Shown: positions 1-6,318, numbered from the stretch's first letter. The stretch: DNA of 8,087 nucleotides from Lentisphaeria bacterium (GCA_023145395.1 JAGLDW010000068.1:1-8087), one strand, 5' to 3'. A program made the numbers and translations. The notes: generated by a model from the letters alone, not told the origin.

Positions 1-1334
1 GGCGTTCCCACCGGTGCGGGCTGAAGCACCATGGAATCGTCGGTGAGGAACTGTCCAGGCGCCTCCCAGGCGGGGACGTCCACGTCCAGTGTCCTCGGGT
101 CCGTGAGACGCCCAGTGAGAGCGGTTGCCACAGCCGTCTCGGGGCTCACTAGATAGCTCTTGTCGTTTTTCGTGCCGGTCCGGTTCAGAAAGTTCCGGTT
201 GAAAGTGCGCACGGAGACCGAGTCGCTGGCGGGGCTGAACCCCTGGCCAATGCACGGACCGCAACCCGACTCCAGAATCCGGCAGCCGGCGGCGATCAGA
301 TCCGACAGATGTCCCTCCCTGCTCAACATTTCGAGCACTTGACGGCTTCCGGGGGCGATGCCCAGGGACGTGCTCGCATGCACGTGACGCCCTTTGAGCA
401 CCTGCGCGACCATGCGCAGATCCTTGAGCGAGCTGTTCGTGCACGACCCGATCAGGACCTGATTCACCTCGAGTCCGGCCATATCCGCGACAGGGGCGAT
501 ATTGCCCGGGCTGGAAGGACAGGCGGCAAGAGGCGCCAAGGCGGACAGATCGATCTCGATCAGCCGATCGTATTGGGCATCCTCGTCGGCCGACAGCTCG
601 GCCCAGTCGCCGCCTCGCCCCTGAGCCTCGAGGAAGGTCCGGGTAGCCGCATCGGAGGGAAACACGGAACTGGTCACCCCCAATTCCGCGCCCATATTCG
701 TGATGGTGGCGCGTTCTGGGACCGAGAGGGTGTCCACTCCGGAGCCAAAGTACTCCACAGCCGTCCCCACGTTCCCCTTGGTGGAGAGAATGGAAAGCAG
801 GTGCAGAATCACATCCTTGGCCGCAACCCACGGGGACAGTTGGCCAACGAGTTTCACACCGACAATGCGGGGACAGGTCATTTTGAACGGCTCACCCGCC
901 ATGGCCACAGCCACGTCTAGGCCACCTGCACCGATCGCCAGCATGCCGAGTCCCCCGTTGGTGGGAGTGTGCGAGTCCGATCCAAGCAGCGTCTTGCCCG
1001 GCACGCCGAACCGCTCGAGATGCACCTGGTGGCAGATTCCGTTGCCCGGACGGCTGAACAACACGCCCTTGGCCGAGCACACGCTCTGCAAATAGAGATG
1101 GTCGTTCGGGTTCTCCGGACCAAATTGACTGGTGTTGTGATCGACGTACTGGATCGACAGTTCCGTCTTCACCCGGTCCACGCCCATTGCCTCAAGCTCC
1201 AGGAACGCCATCGTTCCGGTCGCATCCTGGCATAGCGTCTGGTCAATGCGGATCTTGATTTCCGCCCCCGCCTCGAGGCGACCCTCCACCAAGTGAGCAT
1301 CGAGAATTTTCTGAATTGCTGTCTGAGCGGCCAT
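1..1334 (-). CDS. acn: Aconitate hydratase, Aquifex-type (3' end missing)
   Basis: Converts citrate to isocitrate in the TCA cycle with a 4Fe-4S cluster, in the cytoplasm. The 444 visible codons have no stop and run off the left edge. They carry the family signature in order: QYVDHN at about residue 62, GSDSHTPT at 118, GSCTNSS at 296 and SGCGPCIG at 356. The three expected cluster ligands are C298, C358 and C361. FNRNF at 378 and YLVSPE at 394 follow. The opening stretch and the phrases PGNGICHQVHLERFGVPGKT and ITNMGAELG match the single-chain Aquifex-type aconitases, which are usually about 640-660 residues. About 200 residues, the LeuD-like swivel domain, should therefore lie outside the window. 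The start is the ATG at 1334; an in-frame TAG lies about 30 bases upstream, and the Shine-Dalgarno sequence is weak (AGAGATGG). A homoaconitase or isopropylmalate dehydratase large subunit is less likely from these motifs and from the fused length expected. Confidence 0.93.
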   Translation of the reverse strand, partial: MAAQTAIQKILDAHLVEGRLEAGAEIKIRIDQTLCQDATGTMAFLELEAMGVDRVKTELSIQYVDHNTSQFGPENPNDHLYLQSVCSAKGVLFSRPGNGICHQVHLERFGVPGKTLLGSDSHTPTNGGLGMLAIGAGGLDVAVAMAGEPFKMTCPRIVGVKLVGQLSPWVAAKDVILHLLSILSTKGNVGTAVEYFGSGVDTLSVPERATITNMGAELGVTSSVFPSDAATRTFLEAQGRGGDWAELSADEDAQYDRLIEIDLSALAPLAACPSSPGNIAPVADMAGLEVNQVLIGSCTNSSLKDLRMVAQVLKGRHVHASTSLGIAPGSRQVLEMLSREGHLSDLIAAGCRILESGCGPCIGQGFSPASDSVSVRTFNRNFLNRTGTKNDKSYLVSPETAVATALTGRLTDPRTLDVDVPAWEAPGQFLTDDSMVLQPAPVGT

Positions 1335-1386
1335 ATGTGTCGTCCATCTCTGTAGGGTTCGCGTCTATTTCCATAGTCAGTACGAC

Positions 1387-1414
1387 AATATACCAAGTCG
1401 CACAAGCCCGACAA
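1387..1414 (-). promoter_or_regulatory. Possible sigma-70 type promoter of the aconitase gene
   Basis: On the minus strand, TTGTCG (1414-1409) and TATATT (1392-1387) are separated by 16 bases, about 50-75 bases before the aconitase ATG. The -35 box lies inside the 9-bp tandem repeat. Both boxes are imperfect matches to the E. coli consensus, and the promoter rules of this organism are unknown, so this is only a candidate. Confidence 0.3.
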
Positions 1415-1430
1415 GTCCGACAAGTCCGAC
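1395..1430. repeat. Short tandem repeat, 9-bp unit, four copies
   Basis: Four consecutive units can be read on the plus strand: AAGTCGCAC, AAGCCCGAC, AAGTCCGAC and AAGTCCGAC. The last two are identical, and the first two differ from them by one to three bases. On the minus strand this reads as repeated GTCGGACTT. It lies upstream of the aconitase gene in a gap without a convincing gene. Open frames through it give SDL-type or VGL-type peptide repeats, which are an artefact of the 9-bp period. I recall similar GTCGGACTT-type arrays in gaps of Lentisphaerota and Kiritimatiellota genomes, but cannot check that here. Confidence 0.8.
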
Positions 1431-1539
1431 ATAGTGACCGAAAAGAACTACTTTCCAGCGCGATTTCACAGAAAAGGAGAACTCGGGGAGCACCGTTGAC
1501 CGACTCTCGAAAGCAGACACGCAAAGTGCAATGACCGCC

Positions 1540-1620
1540 CTCGGTCCCGGAGGTCCCGAGCCACCGCCGAGTGCATCCATGGTGGTGCGGGACGTCCCGG
1601 ACCGCGAGTCAGCTCGCACC
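1540..1620. repeat. Cluster of GC-rich inverted repeats downstream of the TPR-like gene
   Basis: A perfect 12-bp palindrome, CGGGACGTCCCG, is at 1588-1599. After one mismatch it extends by GGT at 1584-1586 against ACC at 1601-1603. The half-site GTCCCG also occurs at 1544-1549 and 1553-1558, and CTCGG at 1540-1544 pairs with CCGAG at 1556-1560. The cluster starts a few bases after the stop of the gene ending at 1623, so it could end minus-strand transcription. No T-run follows, so an intrinsic terminator is doubtful, and a protein-binding site is equally possible. The rest of the 1335-1622 gap holds only the tandem repeat and the candidate promoter. Confidence 0.45.
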
Positions 1621-1622
1621 GA

Positions 1623-3305
1623 TCACCGTTGGCTGGGCTGGGGGGAATCCGCATCGCGCTTGTGCGCATGTCCGCTGGCCTTCCCTCCCTCGACCGAATC
1701 GCCCAGATAGCCTTTCGGTTCGCCCACTTCTTCTCCATCGGCCTCGAGACTCGCCTCCTTCTCCTGAAGCCTGCCCGCCATGGCGGGATTGACGCCGACA
1801 GCGAGTAGCTGCTGCAAAACGGATTTTTTCATCTCCGCGAATGGTGGGAGTCTCTTGGGCGAGTCCTCCGCCCTCGTTTTTCGATTTCGTTCCCAGGCCA
1901 GATTTGCGAGGTTCGCATAGCCCAGCGCCCGGTCCCGATCTCCAAGGGCAACTCCCAGATAGGCCTGGAAGAGAGCGCTTTCCACCATCGTTTTCTCGCT
2001 CCCGGACGCACCCCCTTCCAGAGCACGATGCATGTTCTCGGCGATGAAGCGCTCGAAGGTCAGCCCCTTTCGGCCAGTGGAGTAGTCCTCCTTGTAGTGT
2101 CCGTACAACATCCGGGCCGCAGACCGGCGATTGAAGCTGTAGAGAATCACAGCCGCGCGTTCCAGAAACGCCTTGTGCAACTGGTCCACCGTCGGGCTGA
2201 ACGAGTGGTCCATCAGGTGGTCGTAGCAGTCGTGGATCTTTCCGACAATGGCCAGATTGTTCGTCATGCCCGAGTAGCCGCTCTTGGGGTCGTAGATGAA
2301 TCTTCCCTGGTCGAAAGACTGCTCCATCGCCTGCCGGACCATGATCTGCCGCTGCCCATCTTGTTGCGTGAGCCATTCCTGGAATGACACCTCCCCCGAC
2401 ACCGCCCAGTAGACCGCATGCGCCTGGGAGAGACGCCAATCGAACGGTCCGTACTCACGGTCCACGAAAATCGCATGGTCCAAATTGATCTTCATCACCC
2501 GCTCGAGTTCGCTCGCACGCACCCATACGTAGAGACGTGCGAAAACCGCACGGCGAGATGGCGAATCCAGAAGCGTCTCCACGTCCTCGGAACGATTCTT
2601 GACCAACCACATGACGCGTTCGGCGTTCGAAAAATCCATCTGACGCACGCGCGCCGCATTCAGCAACTCCCGGACCGCCTCCTCCTCGAACAGCTTGTCC
2701 TTGGAGCGCAGCGCTTCGCGCAGCATGAGCAGTTCGGGCTGGTTCCCCTTCGGCAGAAACCGCATCATGTCCGCAGCCCAACGCTGGCGGAATGTCTCCT
2801 GCCCAGCGTCCACGCGGGTGCCGATTCGATCCAGGAAAAGCCGCACCAGCTCGCCACGGACGATGGCGCTGTCCGGGCAATAGCGCAGACCATCGTCGCG
2901 CAGCAGTTCGATGGCGCGAACCGTCCACTTCCAGCGCATCTCCGGGTCCGGAAACTCGTAGGCGACATTGTAGGCGAGGTTCCAGGCGCTAAAGGCCCAA
3001 ACCTGCTCGAACCGCGGCTGCAACGCTGTGATCCACTTGGTCAGCTGAATGGTCTCGAAGAAGCGTCCCTCGTCCTGGTGCTGGATCATGCGCCACCACA
3101 ACCCGTCCACGATCAGTCCTCGCAGGGGGCCCAGCGCCATGGTGGTCAGAGCCAGCGTCGGAGGCACGTTCTGCACTTCCACCGCCGCTTGCTCCCCGTC
3201 GCCCTTGGACGACCGGCTCTGGAGCATGCGCATGTTCACGACCAATGCGGCCAGCAGAGCAACCACGACCACACTGCGCACGAATTTTGACGAACTGGCT
3301 ACCAT
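1623..3305 (-). CDS. Membrane-anchored helical-repeat (TPR-like) protein of unknown function
   Basis: This 560-residue protein has one N-terminal membrane segment (about residues 10-25, VVVVALLAALVV) preceded by K and R, with no lipobox or clear cleavage site. The body is therefore probably anchored in the inner membrane with the bulk outside. The first conserved-looking block, about residues 55-115, includes ALGPLRGLIVDGLWWR and LTKWITALQPRFEQVWAFSA. It resembles a family in PVC and other Gram-negative bacteria in which a membrane helix is followed by TPR-like repeats, with the pattern LxxLxPxFxxxw. Alpha-helical repeats continue to about residue 510. The last 50 residues are charged and low in complexity (EGGKASGHAHKRDAD). 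The ATG directly follows the TAG of the upstream permease, with no gap, so translation is probably coupled and the two proteins are likely partners. No enzymatic motif is seen. The biochemical role is unknown. Confidence 0.85.
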   Translation of the reverse strand: MVASSSKFVRSVVVVALLAALVVNMRMLQSRSSKGDGEQAAVEVQNVPPTLALTTMALGPLRGLIVDGLWWRMIQHQDEGRFFETIQLTKWITALQPRFEQVWAFSAWNLAYNVAYEFPDPEMRWKWTVRAIELLRDDGLRYCPDSAIVRGELVRLFLDRIGTRVDAGQETFRQRWAADMMRFLPKGNQPELLMLREALRSKDKLFEEEAVRELLNAARVRQMDFSNAERVMWLVKNRSEDVETLLDSPSRRAVFARLYVWVRASELERVMKINLDHAIFVDREYGPFDWRLSQAHAVYWAVSGEVSFQEWLTQQDGQRQIMVRQAMEQSFDQGRFIYDPKSGYSGMTNNLAIVGKIHDCYDHLMDHSFSPTVDQLHKAFLERAAVILYSFNRRSAARMLYGHYKEDYSTGRKGLTFERFIAENMHRALEGGASGSEKTMVESALFQAYLGVALGDRDRALGYANLANLAWERNRKTRAEDSPKRLPPFAEMKKSVLQQLLAVGVNPAMAGRLQEKEASLEADGEEVGEPKGYLGDSVEGGKASGHAHKRDADSPQPSQR

Positions 3306-4640
3306 CTAATGGACCCTGTCGATTTCCTTGCGGGAGAAACTCCAGAGGGCGAAGACGACGCAACACACCGAGAACTGCAGAAACCCGATGCCCCAGGAAC
3401 GAACCAACGCCTCGGACAGGACACTGCGACCATCGCACACGCGCCCGAGAACCGCAGGTGGCCTCAGACCTATGCTGAGCCACAGGCCCAGGCGAGAGAC
3501 CCAGACGGAAAGCATCCCGCCAAAACCCAGCTCCTCCGATGCCAGTTCGGCCACCACACCAGAGAAAAATCCCGTGCTCACCGCCACCGCGTAGCAGACA
3601 ATGCCCGCAAAGGACGCGACGGGAAGCGTCAGAACAGTGGCCAACGCCATGCCAAGTGCCAGGACCGCGCCTAGGTGCAGCACCATGCACGCGGAAGCGA
3701 CGAACACATTGGTCCATAGACTCCCGGCATCCACAAGCAATTTCACCGAACGCTGGTAGTTGAAGACCAGGTAGTCGGAAAACTCGGATTTGAACGTGAG
3801 CCGCACGCGTCCGTCCGCAGGCAGCGCCAGCGCCGGAATGCGCAGCTGACCCGCCGTGTAGGGAAAGGCCGTCACCTCGGCTCGGTAACTGCCCGGTCCC
3901 TCAACCGCCTCCAGCATCCACACGCCTCGGACGATCCGGCGTTGCTCGCGCGCGAAAAAGATGTATTCAAGCACAACGTCTCGGCCATCCACATCAATGG
4001 AACCCAAGTCGAACGTCCACGTCTTCTCCCCGTTGGGCGCCACCTGCTGCACCTCGCGGCGAACCGCCGCACGCAATTCCTTGCGCACATCGCGCAGCGT
4101 GGCGCCCGCCGGCAGCGTCGCCTCGCGACGACGACGCTCATACTCCTGGACCACAAGCTCGTCGAAGGCGGGCAGCTCGGGAAGCGCCTCGCGCTGCTGC
4201 CGCCAGAAATCGGGTTCAAGATGCGCCTGCTCCGCCCGCATGATCCAGCGCGCGCGAAAAAATGCGCCGCACGCCGTCGCGGACAGCAGCATCACCAGCC
4301 AGCCGCACAATGCGAACGCCAGCATCCCACACCATTTGCCAGCCCACAACCGCCAGCGCGCCAGGGGATAGCTCGTGAGCACATGCATCACCTTGGTGTC
4401 GAGATCCCGCCGGATCGAGAGGCACGCCAAGAACAAGGAGCACAAAGTCAGAAAGACACTCGCAAACGCGAGAGAGTAGCGCAGGCGCAGACGCAGTTCG
4501 CCAGTGAGAGTGCCATCCCCCCTGGCGCAGAAGAAAATGAAGACCACGATACCCGCCAGCGCCGACAGCACACCCAACCCCGTGCCTCGGCGGAAGACGA
4601 GGCGAAACGTGTTCGCGGCAATGGTTCGAATCTGACGCAT
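3306..4640 (-). CDS. ABC-2 type transporter permease with large extracytoplasmic insertion
   Basis: This is the membrane subunit of an ABC-2 family exporter-like complex, 444 residues from the chosen start. Membrane segments appear at about residues 21-39, 55-75, 105-128, 311-335, 337-363 and 413-433. The cytoplasmic loop after segment 2 reads RRDLDTKVMHVLTSYPLARW, the usual ABC-2 coupling region before GK and segment 3. The C-terminus ends in FSRKEID, also typical. Residues about 130-308 form a soluble insertion: a charged helical part, then a beta-rich part from about 200. The frame stays open upstream to a GTG at 4727. The ATG at 4640 was preferred because it places the first helix at the normal distance, but neither start has a good Shine-Dalgarno sequence. 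The gene abuts the TPR-like gene downstream. No ATPase gene is visible, so energy coupling must come from elsewhere or the operon is disrupted. Confidence 0.83.
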   Translation of the reverse strand: MRQIRTIAANTFRLVFRRGTGLGVLSALAGIVVFIFFCARGDGTLTGELRLRLRYSLAFASVFLTLCSLFLACLSIRRDLDTKVMHVLTSYPLARWRLWAGKWCGMLAFALCGWLVMLLSATACGAFFRARWIMRAEQAHLEPDFWRQQREALPELPAFDELVVQEYERRRREATLPAGATLRDVRKELRAAVRREVQQVAPNGEKTWTFDLGSIDVDGRDVVLEYIFFAREQRRIVRGVWMLEAVEGPGSYRAEVTAFPYTAGQLRIPALALPADGRVRLTFKSEFSDYLVFNYQRSVKLLVDAGSLWTNVFVASACMVLHLGAVLALGMALATVLTLPVASFAGIVCYAVAVSTGFFSGVVAELASEELGFGGMLSVWVSRLGLWLSIGLRPPAVLGRVCDGRSVLSEALVRSWGIGFLQFSVCCVVFALWSFSRKEIDRVH

Positions 4641-4766
4641 GACTTTGCTGCACAATCGGAGGAGTTGTCTGAAATTAGGTGCGATCTCTCGCTTCACAGG
4701 TGCAAGCAAAAGCCTACTCCATCCCACCTTACTCTACAAGCTCGAGTGTCCATGGCTATCCGTGCG

Positions 4767-4793
4767 TTGACAAGCTATATTTTCAATTATGAT
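4767..4793 (+). promoter_or_regulatory. Candidate promoter of the two-gene nucleotidyltransferase module
   Basis: A perfect TTGACA at 4767-4772 is followed 15 bases later by TATGAT at 4788-4793, which matches the -10 consensus at five of six positions. With a 17-base spacer the -10 box would be TGATTT, which is poorer. The surrounding 120 bases are about 42% GC by hand count, against about 60% in the flanking genes. The site lies 55-80 bases before the 66-residue gene. The remainder of the 4641-4847 gap must also hold the permease promoter on the other strand; TTGTAG and TAGGCT spaced by 17 bases is one weak candidate there. Confidence 0.5.
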
Positions 4794-4794
4794 T

Positions 4795-4835
4795 TGTGCC
4801 CAAATATGGGTGTTGGTCATGTGCCAATATGTTGG
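4795..4835 (+). promoter_or_regulatory. Pair of imperfect direct repeats, possible operator
   Basis: TGTGCCCAAATATG at 4795-4808 recurs as TGTGCCAATATG at 4820-4831, one copy shorter by two bases, with starts 25 bases apart. Each copy also holds a small dyad: CCCA/TGGG around AATA at 4799-4810, and CCAA/TTGG around TATG at 4824-4835. They lie just after the candidate -10 box and before the Shine-Dalgarno sequence of the 66-residue gene, where a repressor could block transcription. Autoregulation by a product of the module is inference. Confidence 0.35.
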
Positions 4836-4847
4836 GAGTATTCGGAT

Positions 4848-5048
4848 ATGAAGAAGCAAGTCTGGGTGAGGAAAGCCGAATCTTTTGAAGAAGCGGAGGA
4901 GATGGAATGGCAAGACTACTTGTCCATGACAAAGGCTGAAAGGCTCACTATTGTCCAGCAACTTCGTGAAGAATTCGAGAAGTTCGGAGGAGAGCATGCG
5001 CGTCGAGAAGGACTACGAAGAACTGCTCGAATTGTTCAACAGGCATGA
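4848..5048 (+). CDS. Small charged helical protein paired with a nucleotidyltransferase
   Basis: A 66-residue soluble protein, rich in E, K and R and probably all helix. The middle reads SFEEAEEMEWQDYLSMTKAE, followed by ERLTIVQQLREEF. This matches a pattern I recognise in small uncharacterised proteins encoded just before minimal nucleotidyltransferases: SFEEA, then W or Y, then LSLTPEERL. The ATG at 4848 is preceded nine bases upstream by GGGAG (4834-4838), a good Shine-Dalgarno sequence. The frame is open further upstream, but that part runs antisense through the permease and is not coding. The 3' end overlaps the nucleotidyltransferase gene by 53 bases in another frame, so the two are almost certainly co-translated. 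By layout it could be an antitoxin or a binding partner. No DNA-binding fold is evident. The function is unknown. Confidence 0.8.
   Translation: MKKQVWVRKAESFEEAEEMEWQDYLSMTKAERLTIVQQLREEFEKFGGEHARREGLRRTARIVQQA
4986..4990 (+). promoter_or_regulatory. Ribosome binding site that decides the nucleotidyltransferase start
   Basis: GGAGG lies five bases before the ATG at 4996, inside the coding sequence of the preceding small gene. It favours this ATG over the in-frame TTG at 4951, which has no such site. Confidence 0.75.
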
Positions 5049-5466
5049 TGTTCGATACTGCATCGTGGGAGCATTTGCCGTTGCACTTCATGGTCGACCG
5101 CGGTATACCAAGGATATTGACATCCTGGTGGATACGACGCCGACGAATGCTGGGCGGGTTCTGGCGGCATTGGATAGCTTCGGTTTTGGTGCCCTTGAGC
5201 TGACTGTAGAAGACTTCAGCCATCCAGGCCAGATTATTCAACTCGGTTTTGAGCCCCTTCGCATCGACATTCTTACTGCGATTGCGGGCTTGCCCTTTGA
5301 CGAAATCTGGCAAGACCGTGTGGTGGCACGTTATGGCGAGACGAATGCCGTGTTCATCGGATTGGATGATCTGATGAAGGCCAAGAGACTTGCAAATCGT
5401 AGCCAAGATCGCGCAGACTTAGAGGTGTTGGAGCGCGTTCGCAATGTGCGCCATCCCAACAAATAA
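4996..5466 (+). CDS. Minimal nucleotidyltransferase (MNT/AbiEii-like, DUF6036-type)
   Basis: A 156-residue member of the pol-beta-like nucleotidyltransferase superfamily, which transfers NMP groups to protein or RNA. The glycine loop is VGAFAVALHG (24-33), with alanine where the usual second G or S stands. The metal-binding pair is D40 and D42 (KDIDILVD), and the third acidic residue is D91 in LRIDIL. The conserved stretch TVEDFSHPGQIIQLG (70-84) and a C-terminal helix with DLMKAKR, then RSQDRADLEVLE, match the family that degrades or modifies in toxin-antitoxin and AbiE-like systems. All three acidic residues are present, so it may be catalytically active despite the altered loop. Neighbouring gene order fits a two-gene module with the small protein first. 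Whether it acts as a toxin, an antitoxin-type NMP transferase or something else cannot be decided here. Its GC, about 53% in two lines counted, is below that of the flanks. Confidence 0.88.
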   Translation: MRVEKDYEELLELFNRHDVRYCIVGAFAVALHGRPRYTKDIDILVDTTPTNAGRVLAALDSFGFGALELTVEDFSHPGQIIQLGFEPLRIDILTAIAGLPFDEIWQDRVVARYGETNAVFIGLDDLMKAKRLANRSQDRADLEVLERVRNVRHPNK

Positions 5467-5486
5467 CTTCCTCTGTGAAGTTATTT
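5461..5486 (+). terminator. Hairpin over the stop codon of the nucleotidyltransferase gene
   Basis: AAATAACTTC (5461-5470) and GAAGTTATTT (5477-5486) form a perfect 10-bp stem with a six-base loop, CTCTGT. The 5' arm contains the TAA stop. The symmetric A-rich and T-rich ends would let it work in both directions, though the stem is AT-rich and the T-run short. A weaker stem, GCCGA/TCGGC (5491-5495 with 5509-5513), follows. The remainder of the gap up to 5694 shows no gene that I can support. Confidence 0.55.
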
Positions 5487-5681
5487 ACCCGCCGACCCAT
5501 AGCACCCATCGGCTTCGGAAGAAGGCGGAGAAAACTCCTGCATGCCGGCGCGTGCCTCGTGCAGTCCACTTCCTGCTCACTTCTTCCCCGCCACCCTCTT
5601 CCAGTATTCCTTTTTCCCTGTGCTCGCCAATGAATCGGGCTATGTTGGAGACTTCTCGGAACAAAGCGCAGAATGCACAAC

Positions 5682-5687
5682 GAGGAG
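5682..5687 (+). promoter_or_regulatory. Ribosome binding site of the SGNH hydrolase gene
   Basis: GAGGAG ends seven bases before the ATG at 5695. It supports this start over the in-frame ATG at 5542, whose extra 51 residues show no family similarity and precede the normal first beta-strand with the GDS motif. Confidence 0.75.
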
Positions 5688-5694
5688 CGACAGG

Positions 5695-6318
5695 ATGAAA
5701 TCCGCATTTGTGGTCGGCGACAGCATTTCCATGCACTACGGCCCCTATTTGGAGCAGTACCTTCAAGGCTGGTGCGGCTACTCGCGCAAGAGCGATGGGG
5801 ACGCGGCGCTACAGTCACTCGGAGGCACCCAAAGCGCCAACGGGGGAGACTCTTCCGCCGTGTTGACCTACTTGCAGGCAGTCCGGGATGTCGGGAAGCT
5901 CACAGCGGACACACTGCTCGTCAACTGCGGCCTGCACGACATCAAGACCGAGCCCGCGAGCGGCGCGAGACAGATTCCCATCAACTTGTACGGGCAAAAC
6001 CTCACGGGGATCGTGGAGATTGCATCGGAGATGGGTGTCGAGCTGATCTGGATCCGCACCACCCCCGCCGTCGATGAAATCCACAACAAACCGGGCAGCA
6101 CTTTCCACCGCTTCACCGCCGACTGCGCCGCCTACAATGCCGTGGCGGATGCTGTGATGGCCGAGAATGGCGTGCCTGCGATCGACCTGTTCGGCTTCAC
6201 ATCCCGACTCGGTGACGATGTCTTCTGCGACCATGTCCACTTCCATCCCCACATCCGCGAGAAGCAGGCGGCCTACATCGCAGGATGGTTGCAGAGACAT
6301 TTTGCCCTAAAACACTGA
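5695..6318 (+). CDS. SGNH/GDSL-type hydrolase (probable carbohydrate esterase)
   Basis: A 207-residue serine esterase of the SGNH superfamily. Block I is VVGDSIS, with nucleophile S10. Block II glycine is G50 or G51 (NGGDSS), block III is N77 in VNCGLHDIK, and block V is D179-x-x-H182 in DHVHF, completing the catalytic set. The protein starts directly with the first beta-strand and has no signal peptide, so it is predicted to be cytoplasmic. Members of this superfamily commonly remove acetyl or other acyl groups from sugars. The next gene on the same strand encodes a glycosidase-like protein, which makes a sugar-ester substrate plausible, though this is inference. The two genes are 182 bases apart with possible hairpins between, so they may be separately transcribed. 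No substrate-specific feature is recognised. Confidence 0.88.
   Translation: MKSAFVVGDSISMHYGPYLEQYLQGWCGYSRKSDGDAALQSLGGTQSANGGDSSAVLTYLQAVRDVGKLTADTLLVNCGLHDIKTEPASGARQIPINLYGQNLTGIVEIASEMGVELIWIRTTPAVDEIHNKPGSTFHRFTADCAAYNAVADAVMAENGVPAIDLFGFTSRLGDDVFCDHVHFHPHIREKQAAYIAGWLQRHFALKH

Noticed and set aside
309..920. Open frame of 203 codons on the plus strand, antisense to aconitase
   Set aside because: The minus-strand frame carries all aconitase motifs, including the three cluster cysteines; this frame is a shadow.
1395..1430. CRISPR-like array
   Set aside because: Units are 9 bp with no spacers, so this is a simple tandem repeat.
1169..1534. Several short frames through the tandem repeat with SDL-like or VGL-like repeats
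   Set aside because: The 9-bp period keeps every frame open and gives repetitive peptides. None has a convincing ribosome site or similarity.
2418..3290. Open frame of 290 codons on the plus strand, antisense to the TPR-like gene
   Set aside because: Rich in H, R and Q as expected for a shadow frame, with no motif; the minus-strand gene is clearly the coding one.
4641..4727. N-terminal extension of the permease from a GTG at 4727
   Set aside because: It adds 29 residues without family support and no good ribosome site. The ATG at 4640 gives the usual distance to the first helix, though the start remains uncertain.
3942..5048. Open frame of 368 codons on the plus strand ending with the 66-residue protein
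   Set aside because: Its first part is antisense to the permease and lacks any family resemblance. A good ribosome site at 4834-4838 supports the ATG at 4848 as the true start.
5542..5694. N-terminal extension of the SGNH hydrolase
   Set aside because: A strong ribosome site precedes the ATG at 5695, and the extension has no signal peptide or similarity.
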